Below, one piece after another: positions 9,002 through 14,464 of a DNA stretch of 15,808 nt. A program made the position numbers and the translations under genes. This stretch comes from GCA-002862325 sp036339295 (GTDB taxonomy: Bacteria; Planctomycetota; Phycisphaerae; Phycisphaerales; SM1A02): positions 1-15,808 of the forward strand of contig JAYZBK010000042.1 of assembly GCA_036339295.1 (NCBI GenBank), given 5' to 3'. The stretch's first letter is position 1. The number at the start of each line of letters is the position of its first letter. Below the pieces are notes generated by a model that saw only the letters and a program-made list of their open reading frames with translations, ran no database searches and was not told the DNA's origin.

Positions 9002-9745
9002 TCAGGTCCGATCCGGTTCGGCGACGGTCTCCTCGACCGGCTTCGTGCCCGACTCGCCGTCCGATTCGTCGTCGACGACTCGTCGCATCGGACCGAACCT
9101 CGTGCTGATCGACTCGATCGTGCCCTTGGGCGTCCGTTCGATGGACAGGATCGCCGGCTCCTGGCTCGCCAGCAGGGGCTCGACGACGAGTCGCCCCTGG
9201 GCGTTCATCCGCCAGCGGCCTCGCTGGCCACCGATGCTGGCGCGGGAGGAGGAGCTGGGTGCGGTCCATCGGTAGGCGAGCCGGTCGTCCATGACGAGGG
9301 TTCCCCCGGGGCCCTCCCAGGTGCCGATGATCGCATCGGCGGGGGCGACCGGGGCGGTTCGACTCCACACAAGCGGCTTCGACACCCCTTCGAGATCGGT
9401 CATGACCTCGTCGCCGCGGAGCCAGAGTGCGGCCCGTCGGCGGGGCGTCTTCGGCACCGCGTAGGACTCGATCCAGAAGACCGCGTGGTTCTCCCGGTGC
9501 CATCGCCCGGTCGCCTCCGGGGTGGCGAACCGATCGGTGGTCTTCCACCATCGATATCGACCGTCCCGGTCGATCTGGAGCATGCCACCGGAGCCCGACC
9601 ACCAGCCCACGATGGGGCGTCGGTCCTCGGGATCCATCGCGAGGGTCCGGACGATCCGGACCTCGTCGTTCGCCGGGGCGACCGACGCGGGGTCATCGGC
9701 GAGGGGGGTTGTCTGCAGGACCAGCGCGAGCAGCGAGACGAGCAT
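9002..9745 (-). CDS. Predicted exported protein with duplicated β-motif
   Basis: 247 aa, family not recognised. A short hydrophobic N-terminus (MLVSLLALVLQTTPLADD) looks like a signal peptide, with cleavage plausible after PLA; it lacks the usual basic n-region. The mature part contains two similar units. Unit one (about residues 45-90) has IVGWWSGSGGMLQIDRDGRYRWW and then TGRWHRENHAVFW. Unit two (about 139-187) has IIGTWEGPGGTLVMDDRLAYRW and then RGRWRMNAQGRL. The pattern (IxGxWxGxGGxL, short strand, YRW, then GRW) recalls lipocalin-like or META-style β-barrels that begin with GxW, but this is only a resemblance. The C-terminus is acidic and disordered-looking. The ATG at 9745 has GGAG six bases upstream. 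It is 20 bp downstream of the TM-zinc-ribbon gene and 21 bp upstream of mutM, so probably part of one unit. Confidence 0.68.
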   Translation of the reverse strand: MLVSLLALVLQTTPLADDPASVAPANDEVRIVRTLAMDPEDRRPIVGWWSGSGGMLQIDRDGRYRWWKTTDRFATPEATGRWHRENHAVFWIESYAVPKTPRRRAALWLRGDEVMTDLEGVSKPLVWSRTAPVAPADAIIGTWEGPGGTLVMDDRLAYRWTAPSSSSRASIGGQRGRWRMNAQGRLVVEPLLASQEPAILSIERTPKGTIESISTRFGPMRRVVDDESDGESGTKPVEETVAEPDRT

Positions 9746-9765
9746 GGGCGACTCCGTGGCGTGTT

Positions 9766-10290
9766 TCAGGGCTTCTCGAACTGTATGCCCGGGATCCGTC
9801 GGCGACGCCGTCTCATGTCGAGCACCGTCTCGTCCTCCTCGGGAGCCGGGAATCGCTCGCTCGGGAGCTCCGGCATCGTGGCGCCGCACTCGCAGCAGGA
9901 GTCCTCGGTGCGGTGCCCGAGGTTGTAGTACCCGCAGAACAGGCACACCGGATGACCCGTCTCCAGTGCAGCCGCCCGCGTCAGGTTCCGGCGCCGGTCG
10001 CGATAGATCACCGCGAAGATGCCTCCCTCGGCGAGGAAGGTGAGGCCGAAGGCGTACGCGGCGTTCGGGCTGCCGGCGAGGACGAGGATCAGGAGCGTCA
10101 CGACGCAGAGGATCGGGATGACGATGAACAGCGTCACGGTCGAACCGAGCCGACCAAGCTTCGGAACCCCGGCCGGATACCCGGTCCAGTCGGTCCGTCC
10201 GAGCATGGAGATTCGTCTCTCCACGATGGCTCGACGCGCAGCGGCGTCGATCGGCCAACCATGGAGTTCGGGGTCGAGCAGCCTTGGCAT
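9766..10290 (-). CDS. Small membrane protein with C-terminal zinc ribbon (copy 1)
   Basis: 174-aa protein of unknown function. After a 48-residue polar N-terminus (MPRLLDPELHGWPIDAAARRAI) come two hydrophobic segments (about residues 50-72 and 77-96), a basic stretch (YRDRRRNLTRAAAL) and a zinc ribbon HPVCLFCGYYNLGH...CCECGA. The likely ligands are Cys116, 119, 132 or 133, and 135. The tail is acidic then strongly basic (DMRRRRRRIPGIQ). Architecture and the PVCLxCG/CxECG core match the protein at 7722-8186. The ATG at 10290 is well supported: GGAGGT (10298-10303) is seven bases upstream. It is the first gene after the terminator at 10404-10448, so it probably heads the six-gene unit running to 5140. 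Its promoter should lie between that terminator and the start codon. Confidence 0.75.
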   Translation of the reverse strand: MPRLLDPELHGWPIDAAARRAIVERRISMLGRTDWTGYPAGVPKLGRLGSTVTLFIVIPILCVVTLLILVLAGSPNAAYAFGLTFLAEGGIFAVIYRDRRRNLTRAAALETGHPVCLFCGYYNLGHRTEDSCCECGATMPELPSERFPAPEEDETVLDMRRRRRRIPGIQFEKP

Positions 10291-10403
10291 GCGTCGGACC
10301 TCCGGGTCGAGCGGGTCGACACGGGTCGCGGATACGACCCGGTTCCCGCTTCCGGTACGAGAAACCTTAACTTCTCTCTCCGGATTATCGACGCTTTCCA
10401 GCC
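10291..10403 (-). promoter_or_regulatory. Probable promoter/leader of the six-gene unit
   Basis: This 113-bp stretch lies between the upstream terminator and the first gene of the unit. Its distal half (10360-10408) is clearly AT-richer than the surroundings. A GATAAT on the minus strand (10384-10389) could be a -10 box, but no convincing -35 hexamer stands at 16-18 bp, because that position falls in the terminator's T-tract. The strong GGAGGT ribosome site is at the proximal end. The promoter is inferred from layout; the exact boxes are a guess. Confidence 0.35.
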
Positions 10404-10448
10404 AAAAAGCGAGCCCGCTCCCGGCCGGGATGGCGGGGAGCGGGCTCG
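10404..10448 (-). terminator. Strong Rho-independent terminator
   Basis: Perfect 13-bp inverted repeat: CGAGCCCGCTCCC (10410-10422) and GGGAGCGGGCTCG (10436-10448), separated by 13 nt. Read on the minus strand the stem is followed by C and then TTTTT (10404-10408), as expected for an intrinsic terminator. It begins 30 nt after the stop of the small membrane protein gene at 10479-10904. The plus-strand side lacks a T-tract, so it is directional. Confidence 0.88.
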
Positions 10449-10478
10449 TTGCGTCGGGAAGCGTGCTGGAGCGGCTCT

Positions 10479-10904
10479 TCAGCCGACTTCGACTTCGTCC
10501 CTCTCGGCCTCCAGGGCGTCGGGAGCCTGAACCCGACGGCCGCCGGGCGTCCCCGGTCCGACGAGGACGGTGCGGACGGATGCGTTGAGCTCCCAGGCCA
10601 CGAGCGACAGCTGGATGAACCAGATCGCCACGGTGGTGAACACGATGGGGACCGTGGCGCCGCCGGCTTCGATCCCCAGGAACACCGCACCGAGGAACTG
10701 GGCGGCGAACAGCGTCAGGATCAGGACGAGGCCGAACATGAGATCGACCGACTTCGGCAGCCCGATGGCGGCGGTGAGCCCGAGGAGCCCGAGCCCGAAG
10801 ACGGTGCCCACCACGCCATACGCCACGCCGAACGGCCACAAGGCGACCAGCATCACGGCAGCCGCGATCGGGGTCGCTCTGAATCGGACGGAGACTTCGG
10901 GCAT
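10479..10904 (-). CDS. Small hydrophobic multi-pass membrane protein
   Basis: 141 aa, family not recognised. About four hydrophobic segments can be drawn: residues 11-29 (TPIAAAVMLVALWPFGVAY), 30-48, 56-80 (LMFGLVLILTLFAAQFLGAVFLG) and 85-105 (TVPIVFTTVAIWFIQLSLVAW). An acidic cytosolic tail follows (PDALEAERDEVEVG). No catalytic or transport motif is seen. The ATG at 10904 (MPEVSVRF) is preferred; a TTG four codons upstream is the alternative, and neither has a good ribosome site. It stands alone between a 300-bp leader and a strong terminator, so it appears to be a single-gene transcript with its own regulation. Confidence 0.65.
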   Translation of the reverse strand: MPEVSVRFRATPIAAAVMLVALWPFGVAYGVVGTVFGLGLLGLTAAIGLPKSVDLMFGLVLILTLFAAQFLGAVFLGIEAGGATVPIVFTTVAIWFIQLSLVAWELNASVRTVLVGPGTPGGRRVQAPDALEAERDEVEVG

Positions 10905-11058
10905 CTGCGGGTGCAAGGCTGGCTCCCAGGCGGTGGGCGAGATGGATCTCGGGGGCGTCGTGCTCGACGAGGTCGATGCGGCGACGGAGTCTGGATGGAG
11001 TGGGTCGTCTCTGTGGCGGTCGGCGGAACAGCAGGTCGAAGCGCGATGAAGGACAACA

Positions 11059-11113
11059 GGGCTCGGGTCGCGAAAGGGCGCTCCCGGTGCCGAGCCCGAC
11101 AGCGTAGCGGGCT
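11059..11113 (-). promoter_or_regulatory. Two mutually exclusive hairpins in a leader
   Basis: On the minus strand AGCCCG pairs with CGGGCT (11093-11098 with 11108-11113, 9-nt loop). Alternatively GGGCTCGG pairs with CCGAGCCC (11090-11097 with 11059-11066, 23-nt loop). Both use the segment around 11093-11097, so only one can form, an attenuator-like arrangement. There is no T-tract, and in GC-rich DNA such pairings can arise by chance. Confidence 0.3.
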
Positions 11114-11144
11114 ATTCGACCGCCACAACCTCTCCGAGGCACAT

Positions 11145-11164
11145 TTCGTGAAAAAGATCACGAA
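11145..11164. promoter_or_regulatory. CRP/FNR-like palindromic operator candidate
   Basis: Perfect inverted repeat TTCGTGA-N6-TCACGAA with spacer AAAAGA. The core GTGA-N6-TCAC has the spacing and sequence of sites bound by the CRP/FNR superfamily (consensus TGTGA-N6-TCACA; actinobacterial relatives accept CGTGA-N6-TCACG). It lies 240 bp upstream of the 10904 start and 40 bp beyond the rimO stop. A hairpin role in the rimO 3' end is possible but no T-tract follows. Confidence 0.5.
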
Positions 11165-11204
11165 GGCCCGGGACGGGTCGGCATGGCCGGTCGGCTCGGA
11201 ATCC

Positions 11205-12764
11205 TCAGCCGCCGAGGACCGGGAGGCTCGTCCGGGTCTCCAGGTCCTCGAGGGGCCGGGCGACGAGGTCGTACCCGTCGCTGGCCACGATCCGGCAGCG
11301 GATGAGTTCGCCGGGACTCGGGCGGTTCCGGCTCGCCAGGCAGGTCTGGGCGTCGACCTGGGGGGCCTGGAAGTAGCACCGGCCGATCGAGAGATGCAGT
11401 GGGGTTCCCGTGCGGATCGCCGGGTCGTCCTCCGGGAGCGAGACCTCGACCGCTTCCGGAGCGTCGCCGTCCACCAGGACGTCCATGATGACGCCCTGCT
11501 CGGCCAGGTAGGCCGCGTTGTCGAAGGCGATCTCCTGCTGACGGAGCATCAGTTCGGCCTCGCGACGCCGCTTGATCTCGTCGGGGACGGCAAGGGACGC
11601 ATCCGCTTCCATGGTGCCTGCGGGGGTGTTCGGTTCGGGCGAGTACCGGAAGACGCCCATCGCATCGAACTGCATCTCCTCGATGAACTCGAGCAGCGCC
11701 TCGTGGTCCGCCTCGGTCTCGCCGGGGAAGCCCGTGATGAACGTGGTTCGGAGGGCCATCCCGGGGATCTCCTCGCGCAGCTTGAGGACGAGGTCCCGCT
11801 GCTCGGAGGCCGTGACGTGCCGTCGCATCGCCTCGAGCATCGCGTCGCTGGCGTGCTGGAGCGGCATGTCGACGTAGTCGACGATTCGCGGGAGGTCCCG
11901 GATCGCGTGGATCATCTCGTCGGTGAACTTCGAGGGATACGCGTACATCAGGCGGGCGCGTGGGGCGTCGCCGTGCCGCTGGCAGAGATCGTCGATCGCC
12001 TCCAGCATCCCCGCGAGCCCCCGCTCGTCGCCGATGTCCATGCCCCAGCTCGTCGTGTCCTGGCCGATGAGGTTGAGTTCGACGCAGCCGTCGTCGAGCA
12101 GCCTCGACGCCTCGTCGAGGATCGCGTCGAGCGGCTTCGAACGCAGCTTGCCGCGGATCGAGGGGATGGTGCAGAACGCGCACTTCTGGTTGCACCCCTC
12201 GCCGACCCGGAGGTAGGCCCAGTGCCGCGGGGTGAGGCGGAACCTCGAGCCGTCGTCCTCGAAGTAGCCGATGCCCCGTCCGTCGTCGCCCGCGACCGTC
12301 AGGCCGACCGTCTCGAGGCCGCGCTCCCGCGCCGCCTGCAGGGCGTTGCCCGCGATCCAGTACTTCGGCTCGTCCGGCCCGAGGTCCTCGCGGGTCGGTG
12401 GCTCGGCGGCGACCGCGTCGAGGATCCGGTCATGGTCGAAGACGCCGACCATCGCGTCGATCCCGGGCGCCCACTCGAGCAGCTTGGCACGATGACGCTG
12501 GACCAGGCAGCCCGCGACGACGACGCGACCGATCTCGCCGCGGCCCTTCCGTTCGATCGCCTCCTCGAGGACCTCGAGCGACTCCTTGCGGCTCGCGTCG
12601 AGGAAACCGCAGGTGTTGACCACGATCGCGTCGGCCGGTTCCTCGCTGGGCACCACGCGGACCCCCGCGGCCTGCAGGGAACCGAGCATCCGCTCGCTGT
12701 CCACGAGGTTCTTGGGACAGCCGAGGCTGATGAAGGAGACGGTCTCGGGAAGGGTTTCGCCCAT
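11205..12764 (-). CDS. rimO: Ribosomal protein S12 methylthiotransferase (RimO)
   Basis: Radical-SAM enzyme with two 4Fe-4S clusters that adds a methylthio group to the conserved aspartate of ribosomal protein S12. 519 aa. The N-terminal UPF0004 domain has Cys16 (ISLGCPKNLVDSE, the RimO signature), Cys52 (VNTCGF) and Cys86 (VAGCLVQRH). The radical-SAM motif is CNQKCAFCTIP with Cys191, 195 and 198. Later motifs are ELNLIGQDTTSWG, YAYPSKF, DMPLQHASD, and GFPGETEADHEALLEF with RYSPEPNTPA. A C-terminal TRAM-like region covers about residues 445-515. It is longer than typical RimO (~440-460 aa), mainly from an extra stretch at about residues 119-178 between the first two domains. The CPKN signature favours RimO over MiaB. 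The ATG at 12764 has AGGAT eight bases upstream. It lies 27 bp after the phosphorylase-NadD fusion gene and is probably co-transcribed with it. Confidence 0.95.
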   Translation of the reverse strand: MGETLPETVSFISLGCPKNLVDSERMLGSLQAAGVRVVPSEEPADAIVVNTCGFLDASRKESLEVLEEAIERKGRGEIGRVVVAGCLVQRHRAKLLEWAPGIDAMVGVFDHDRILDAVAAEPPTREDLGPDEPKYWIAGNALQAARERGLETVGLTVAGDDGRGIGYFEDDGSRFRLTPRHWAYLRVGEGCNQKCAFCTIPSIRGKLRSKPLDAILDEASRLLDDGCVELNLIGQDTTSWGMDIGDERGLAGMLEAIDDLCQRHGDAPRARLMYAYPSKFTDEMIHAIRDLPRIVDYVDMPLQHASDAMLEAMRRHVTASEQRDLVLKLREEIPGMALRTTFITGFPGETEADHEALLEFIEEMQFDAMGVFRYSPEPNTPAGTMEADASLAVPDEIKRRREAELMLRQQEIAFDNAAYLAEQGVIMDVLVDGDAPEAVEVSLPEDDPAIRTGTPLHLSIGRCYFQAPQVDAQTCLASRNRPSPGELIRCRIVASDGYDLVARPLEDLETRTSLPVLGG

Positions 12765-12791
12765 GGGACGACATCCTAGCTCGGCCGGGCC

Positions 12792-14237
12792 TCAGCCAGT
12801 CCGATCGGGGGCGGTTCCGTTCCAACCGCCCCTCCGATAGAGGCCTCGTCGTTCGATCACCTCGAGGACCCCGGGCGAGACCAGGTCGTCCACCGGTTCG
12901 CCGGCCTCGAGCCGCCGCCGGACCTCGGTGCTGCTCGCTTCGCTGGTGGGGAGGTCGAGCGTCCACGTCGACCAGCGACCGGCGAGGGCCGAGGGGAACT
13001 TCTCCCGGTAGGCACCGGCGAGGGACGGCCGGGATCGCGGGGGCCGGGGCATCACGGCCGGAGGCGCGAGTTCGAGGATGGCCTGCCAGTCCTTCCAGCG
13101 GGAGAAGTCGAGCGCCTGGTCGCTTCCGATCAGCAGTCGCAGCCTCGGACGGGGACCGGGTTCCCCGGTGGCGGGATCCGGGGGGGCCGTCATCGTCGCG
13201 TGCAGGTGCCGAAGCGTGTCGATCATGTAGCTGGGACCCTCGCGATCGACCTCGACCCGGGAGACCGATGCCTCGACCGGGGCGTGCGGATCGGCGGCCG
13301 CCCGGTCCGCGAGCGCCGCCTCGAGCATCGCGATCCGGTCCTCGCCGGGCGTGGGCGGGGTGTCCTGCTTCAGTGGATTGACGCGGGCGGGGACGAAGAC
13401 GACCTCGTGGCATCCGAGCCGGCGAGCCGCCTCGAACGGCAGGTCGAGGTGACCCCGGTGCGGGGGATCGAAGGTCCCGCCGAACACGAGGATCGAGCGT
13501 GGCCCGCCCTCGGCGCCGGCCGGAATGCGATCGGCTTCCCCGACCGACGTCGGATCGAGCGACAGCGCCTGCAGCTCCCGTCCGAGCTCGAGGAGCGCCG
13601 TCCGCGACTGCCGACCGATCCGCCGGAGCATCGGGATCAGGGAGGGACGCTGGAAGATCTCCCTCGCCACGGCGCCGATCTTGGTCCGTCCCTCGTGGTC
13701 GACGAAGCGCGAGAGGGACGCGGGGATCGCCTCCTCGGCCGTGTCGGCGACGACTCGGAGCACGCCCCAGAGCCATCCGCGGGTTCGGGCGAGCTCCGCG
13801 AAGTGATTGGACTCGAGGTCGACGATCCTCGCGCCGGTCGAGCGGCCGAGGGCGAGCTTCGCCTCCGCGCTGCACACCAGTCGTCCCGCGGTCGCGACCC
13901 TCGCCCGCTCGAACGGGCCCGTGATCGCCGGGGCGAGCGGGGGCACCGTGACCTGGCCCTGTGGATCGACCACCTCGTCGACGACGACGATCGTGCCGCT
14001 CTGGAGCGTGGGGTCGAGCCCCCCGGCGAGGCCGGCGAGGATCACGGGGCGGTCCATGTCGGGATGCCGATCGGCCCAGCGGCGAATGCCCTCGCGGCCG
14101 GGGCCGCAGGTGTCGACCCGGTCGGCGGGGAGCCCGGAGGCCACCAGCACGCGGCGTTCGTGCTCGAGCGGCACGACGAAGATCGGATCGCGCTCGAGGG
14201 CGGTGGCGGCTTGTCGTTCGACAGGGACCACGGTCAT
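12792..14237 (-). CDS. nadD: Fusion: HpnG/MTAN-like nucleoside phosphorylase + nicotinate-nucleotide adenylyltransferase (NadD)
   Basis: One uninterrupted 481-aa frame with two domains. Residues ~18-225 belong to the PNP/UDP phosphorylase superfamily: FVVPLEHERR (candidate Glu25), ILAGLAGGLDPTLQSGTIVV (66-85), ARIVDLESNHFAELA (137-150, candidate ribose-binding Glu142) and RVVADTAEEAIP (candidate base-binding Asp165). GLAGGLDP and the closing PSLIPMLRRIGRQSRTA recall HpnG, the phosphorylase that removes adenine from adenosylhopane. Residues ~247-470 form a complete NadD, which adenylates nicotinate mononucleotide for NAD synthesis: VFGGTFDPPHRGHL (251-264, HxGH-type nucleotidyl motif), FVPARVNPLK, GPSYMIDTL, LLIGSDQALDFSRW and SSTEVRRRL. 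No internal start precedes the NadD motif closely, so separate translation is unlikely. NadD is normally a stand-alone ~200-aa protein. The substrate of the first domain is unknown. rimO follows after 27 bp. Confidence 0.88.
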   Translation of the reverse strand: MTVVPVERQAATALERDPIFVVPLEHERRVLVASGLPADRVDTCGPGREGIRRWADRHPDMDRPVILAGLAGGLDPTLQSGTIVVVDEVVDPQGQVTVPPLAPAITGPFERARVATAGRLVCSAEAKLALGRSTGARIVDLESNHFAELARTRGWLWGVLRVVADTAEEAIPASLSRFVDHEGRTKIGAVAREIFQRPSLIPMLRRIGRQSRTALLELGRELQALSLDPTSVGEADRIPAGAEGGPRSILVFGGTFDPPHRGHLDLPFEAARRLGCHEVVFVPARVNPLKQDTPPTPGEDRIAMLEAALADRAAADPHAPVEASVSRVEVDREGPSYMIDTLRHLHATMTAPPDPATGEPGPRPRLRLLIGSDQALDFSRWKDWQAILELAPPAVMPRPPRSRPSLAGAYREKFPSALAGRWSTWTLDLPTSEASSTEVRRRLEAGEPVDDLVSPGVLEVIERRGLYRRGGWNGTAPDRTG

Positions 14238-14263
14238 CGCCCCGAGACTACCTGAGTCGTCGA

Positions 14264-14292
14264 CCGTCCGGTCGGGGATCGCGACCGGACGG
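14264..14292. repeat. Perfect 10-bp inverted repeat between fusion gene and tRNA
   Basis: CCGTCCGGTC (14264-14273) and GACCGGACGG (14283-14292) with a 9-nt spacer. It lies 27-55 bp upstream of the fusion gene start (minus) and directly abuts the proposed -35 of the tRNA promoter (plus). No T-tract follows on either side, so an operator or 5'-leader hairpin is more likely than a terminator. Confidence 0.6.
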
Positions 14293-14293
14293 G

Positions 14294-14323
14294 TTGGCCG
14301 GGGGCCATCTCCCCGGTTACCAT
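14294..14323 (+). promoter_or_regulatory. Candidate tRNA-Glu promoter
   Basis: TTGGCC (14294-14299, 4/6 to TTGACA), then 18 nt, then TACCAT (14318-14323, 4/6 to TATAAT), or TTACCA with 17 nt. The -10 end is 9 nt before the mature tRNA 5' end and is followed by a GC-rich discriminator, as in stable-RNA promoters. Judged from hexamer match and position only. Confidence 0.4.
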
Positions 14324-14332
14324 GTCGGCGAC

Positions 14333-14407
14333 GGCCCCATCGTCTAGTCAGGTCCAGGACACCAGGTTTTCATCCTGGGAACAGGGGTTCGAATCCCCTT
14401 GGGGTCA
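14333..14407 (+). tRNA. tRNA-Glu (anticodon UUC)
   Basis: A 75-nt cloverleaf can be folded by eye. Acceptor stem GGCCCCA (14333-14339) pairs with TGGGGTC (14400-14406), with one G-U pair, and the discriminator is A14407. The anticodon stem CCAGG/CCTGG encloses the 7-nt loop TTTTCAT, giving anticodon TTC at positions 34-36. The T-arm is AGGGG-TTCGAAT-CCCCT. The D-arm region reads CGTCTAGTCAGGTCCAGGAC, typical of tRNA-Glu. The 3' CCA is not encoded (CTG follows), so it must be added by a nucleotidyltransferase. It reads glutamate GAA/GAG codons and in many bacteria also feeds tetrapyrrole synthesis. Confidence 0.96.
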
Positions 14408-14411
14408 CTGC

Positions 14412-14443
14412 AGGCGGCCGGCGGACGCATCCGCCGGCCGTCT
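14412..14443 (+). terminator. GC-rich hairpin directly after tRNA-Glu
   Basis: A 14-pair stem (14412-14425 with 14430-14443, including one G-T wobble; core GGCCGGCGGA/TCCGCCGGCC) with tetraloop CGCA, starting 5 nt after the tRNA. The tail TCTTCGCGTTC is only weakly T-rich, so it may be an inefficient terminator, or a processing or boundary hairpin between the tRNA and the next gene. Confidence 0.6.
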
Positions 14444-14464
14444 TCGCGTTCAAGGGGACTCCAC

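Larger units (their letters stand above)
10905..11204. other. 300-bp intergenic region with palindromes, no credible gene
   Basis: Between the rimO stop and the small membrane protein start. Open frames here give arginine/proline-rich, low-complexity translations without start signals, so I call no gene. The region is lower in GC at its rimO-proximal end and holds a 20-bp palindrome at 11145-11164 and two overlapping hairpins at 11059-11113. It probably serves as the promoter and leader of the 10479-10904 gene. Confidence 0.55.

Noticed and set aside
7722..9602. 626-aa minus-strand reading ending in the TM-zinc-ribbon protein
   Set aside because: The upstream 472 codons are an out-of-frame reading of mutM and the exported-protein gene; only the part from the ATG at 8186 has membrane segments and a zinc ribbon.
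10853..11161. Possible small gene (102 codons, GTG start) in the gap below rimO
   Set aside because: Arg/Pro/Ser-rich translation, no ribosome site, and it overlaps the start of the membrane protein gene; the DNA looks regulatory instead.
11145..11164. rimO intrinsic terminator
   Set aside because: The hairpin exists, but on the minus strand it is followed by ATGTGCC rather than a T-tract, so an operator is a better reading.
12430..13875. 481-codon minus-strand frame overlapping the fusion gene and rimO
   Set aside because: Out-of-frame reading of the same strand, extremely Arg/Pro/Gly-rich, conflicting with the NadD and RimO frames.
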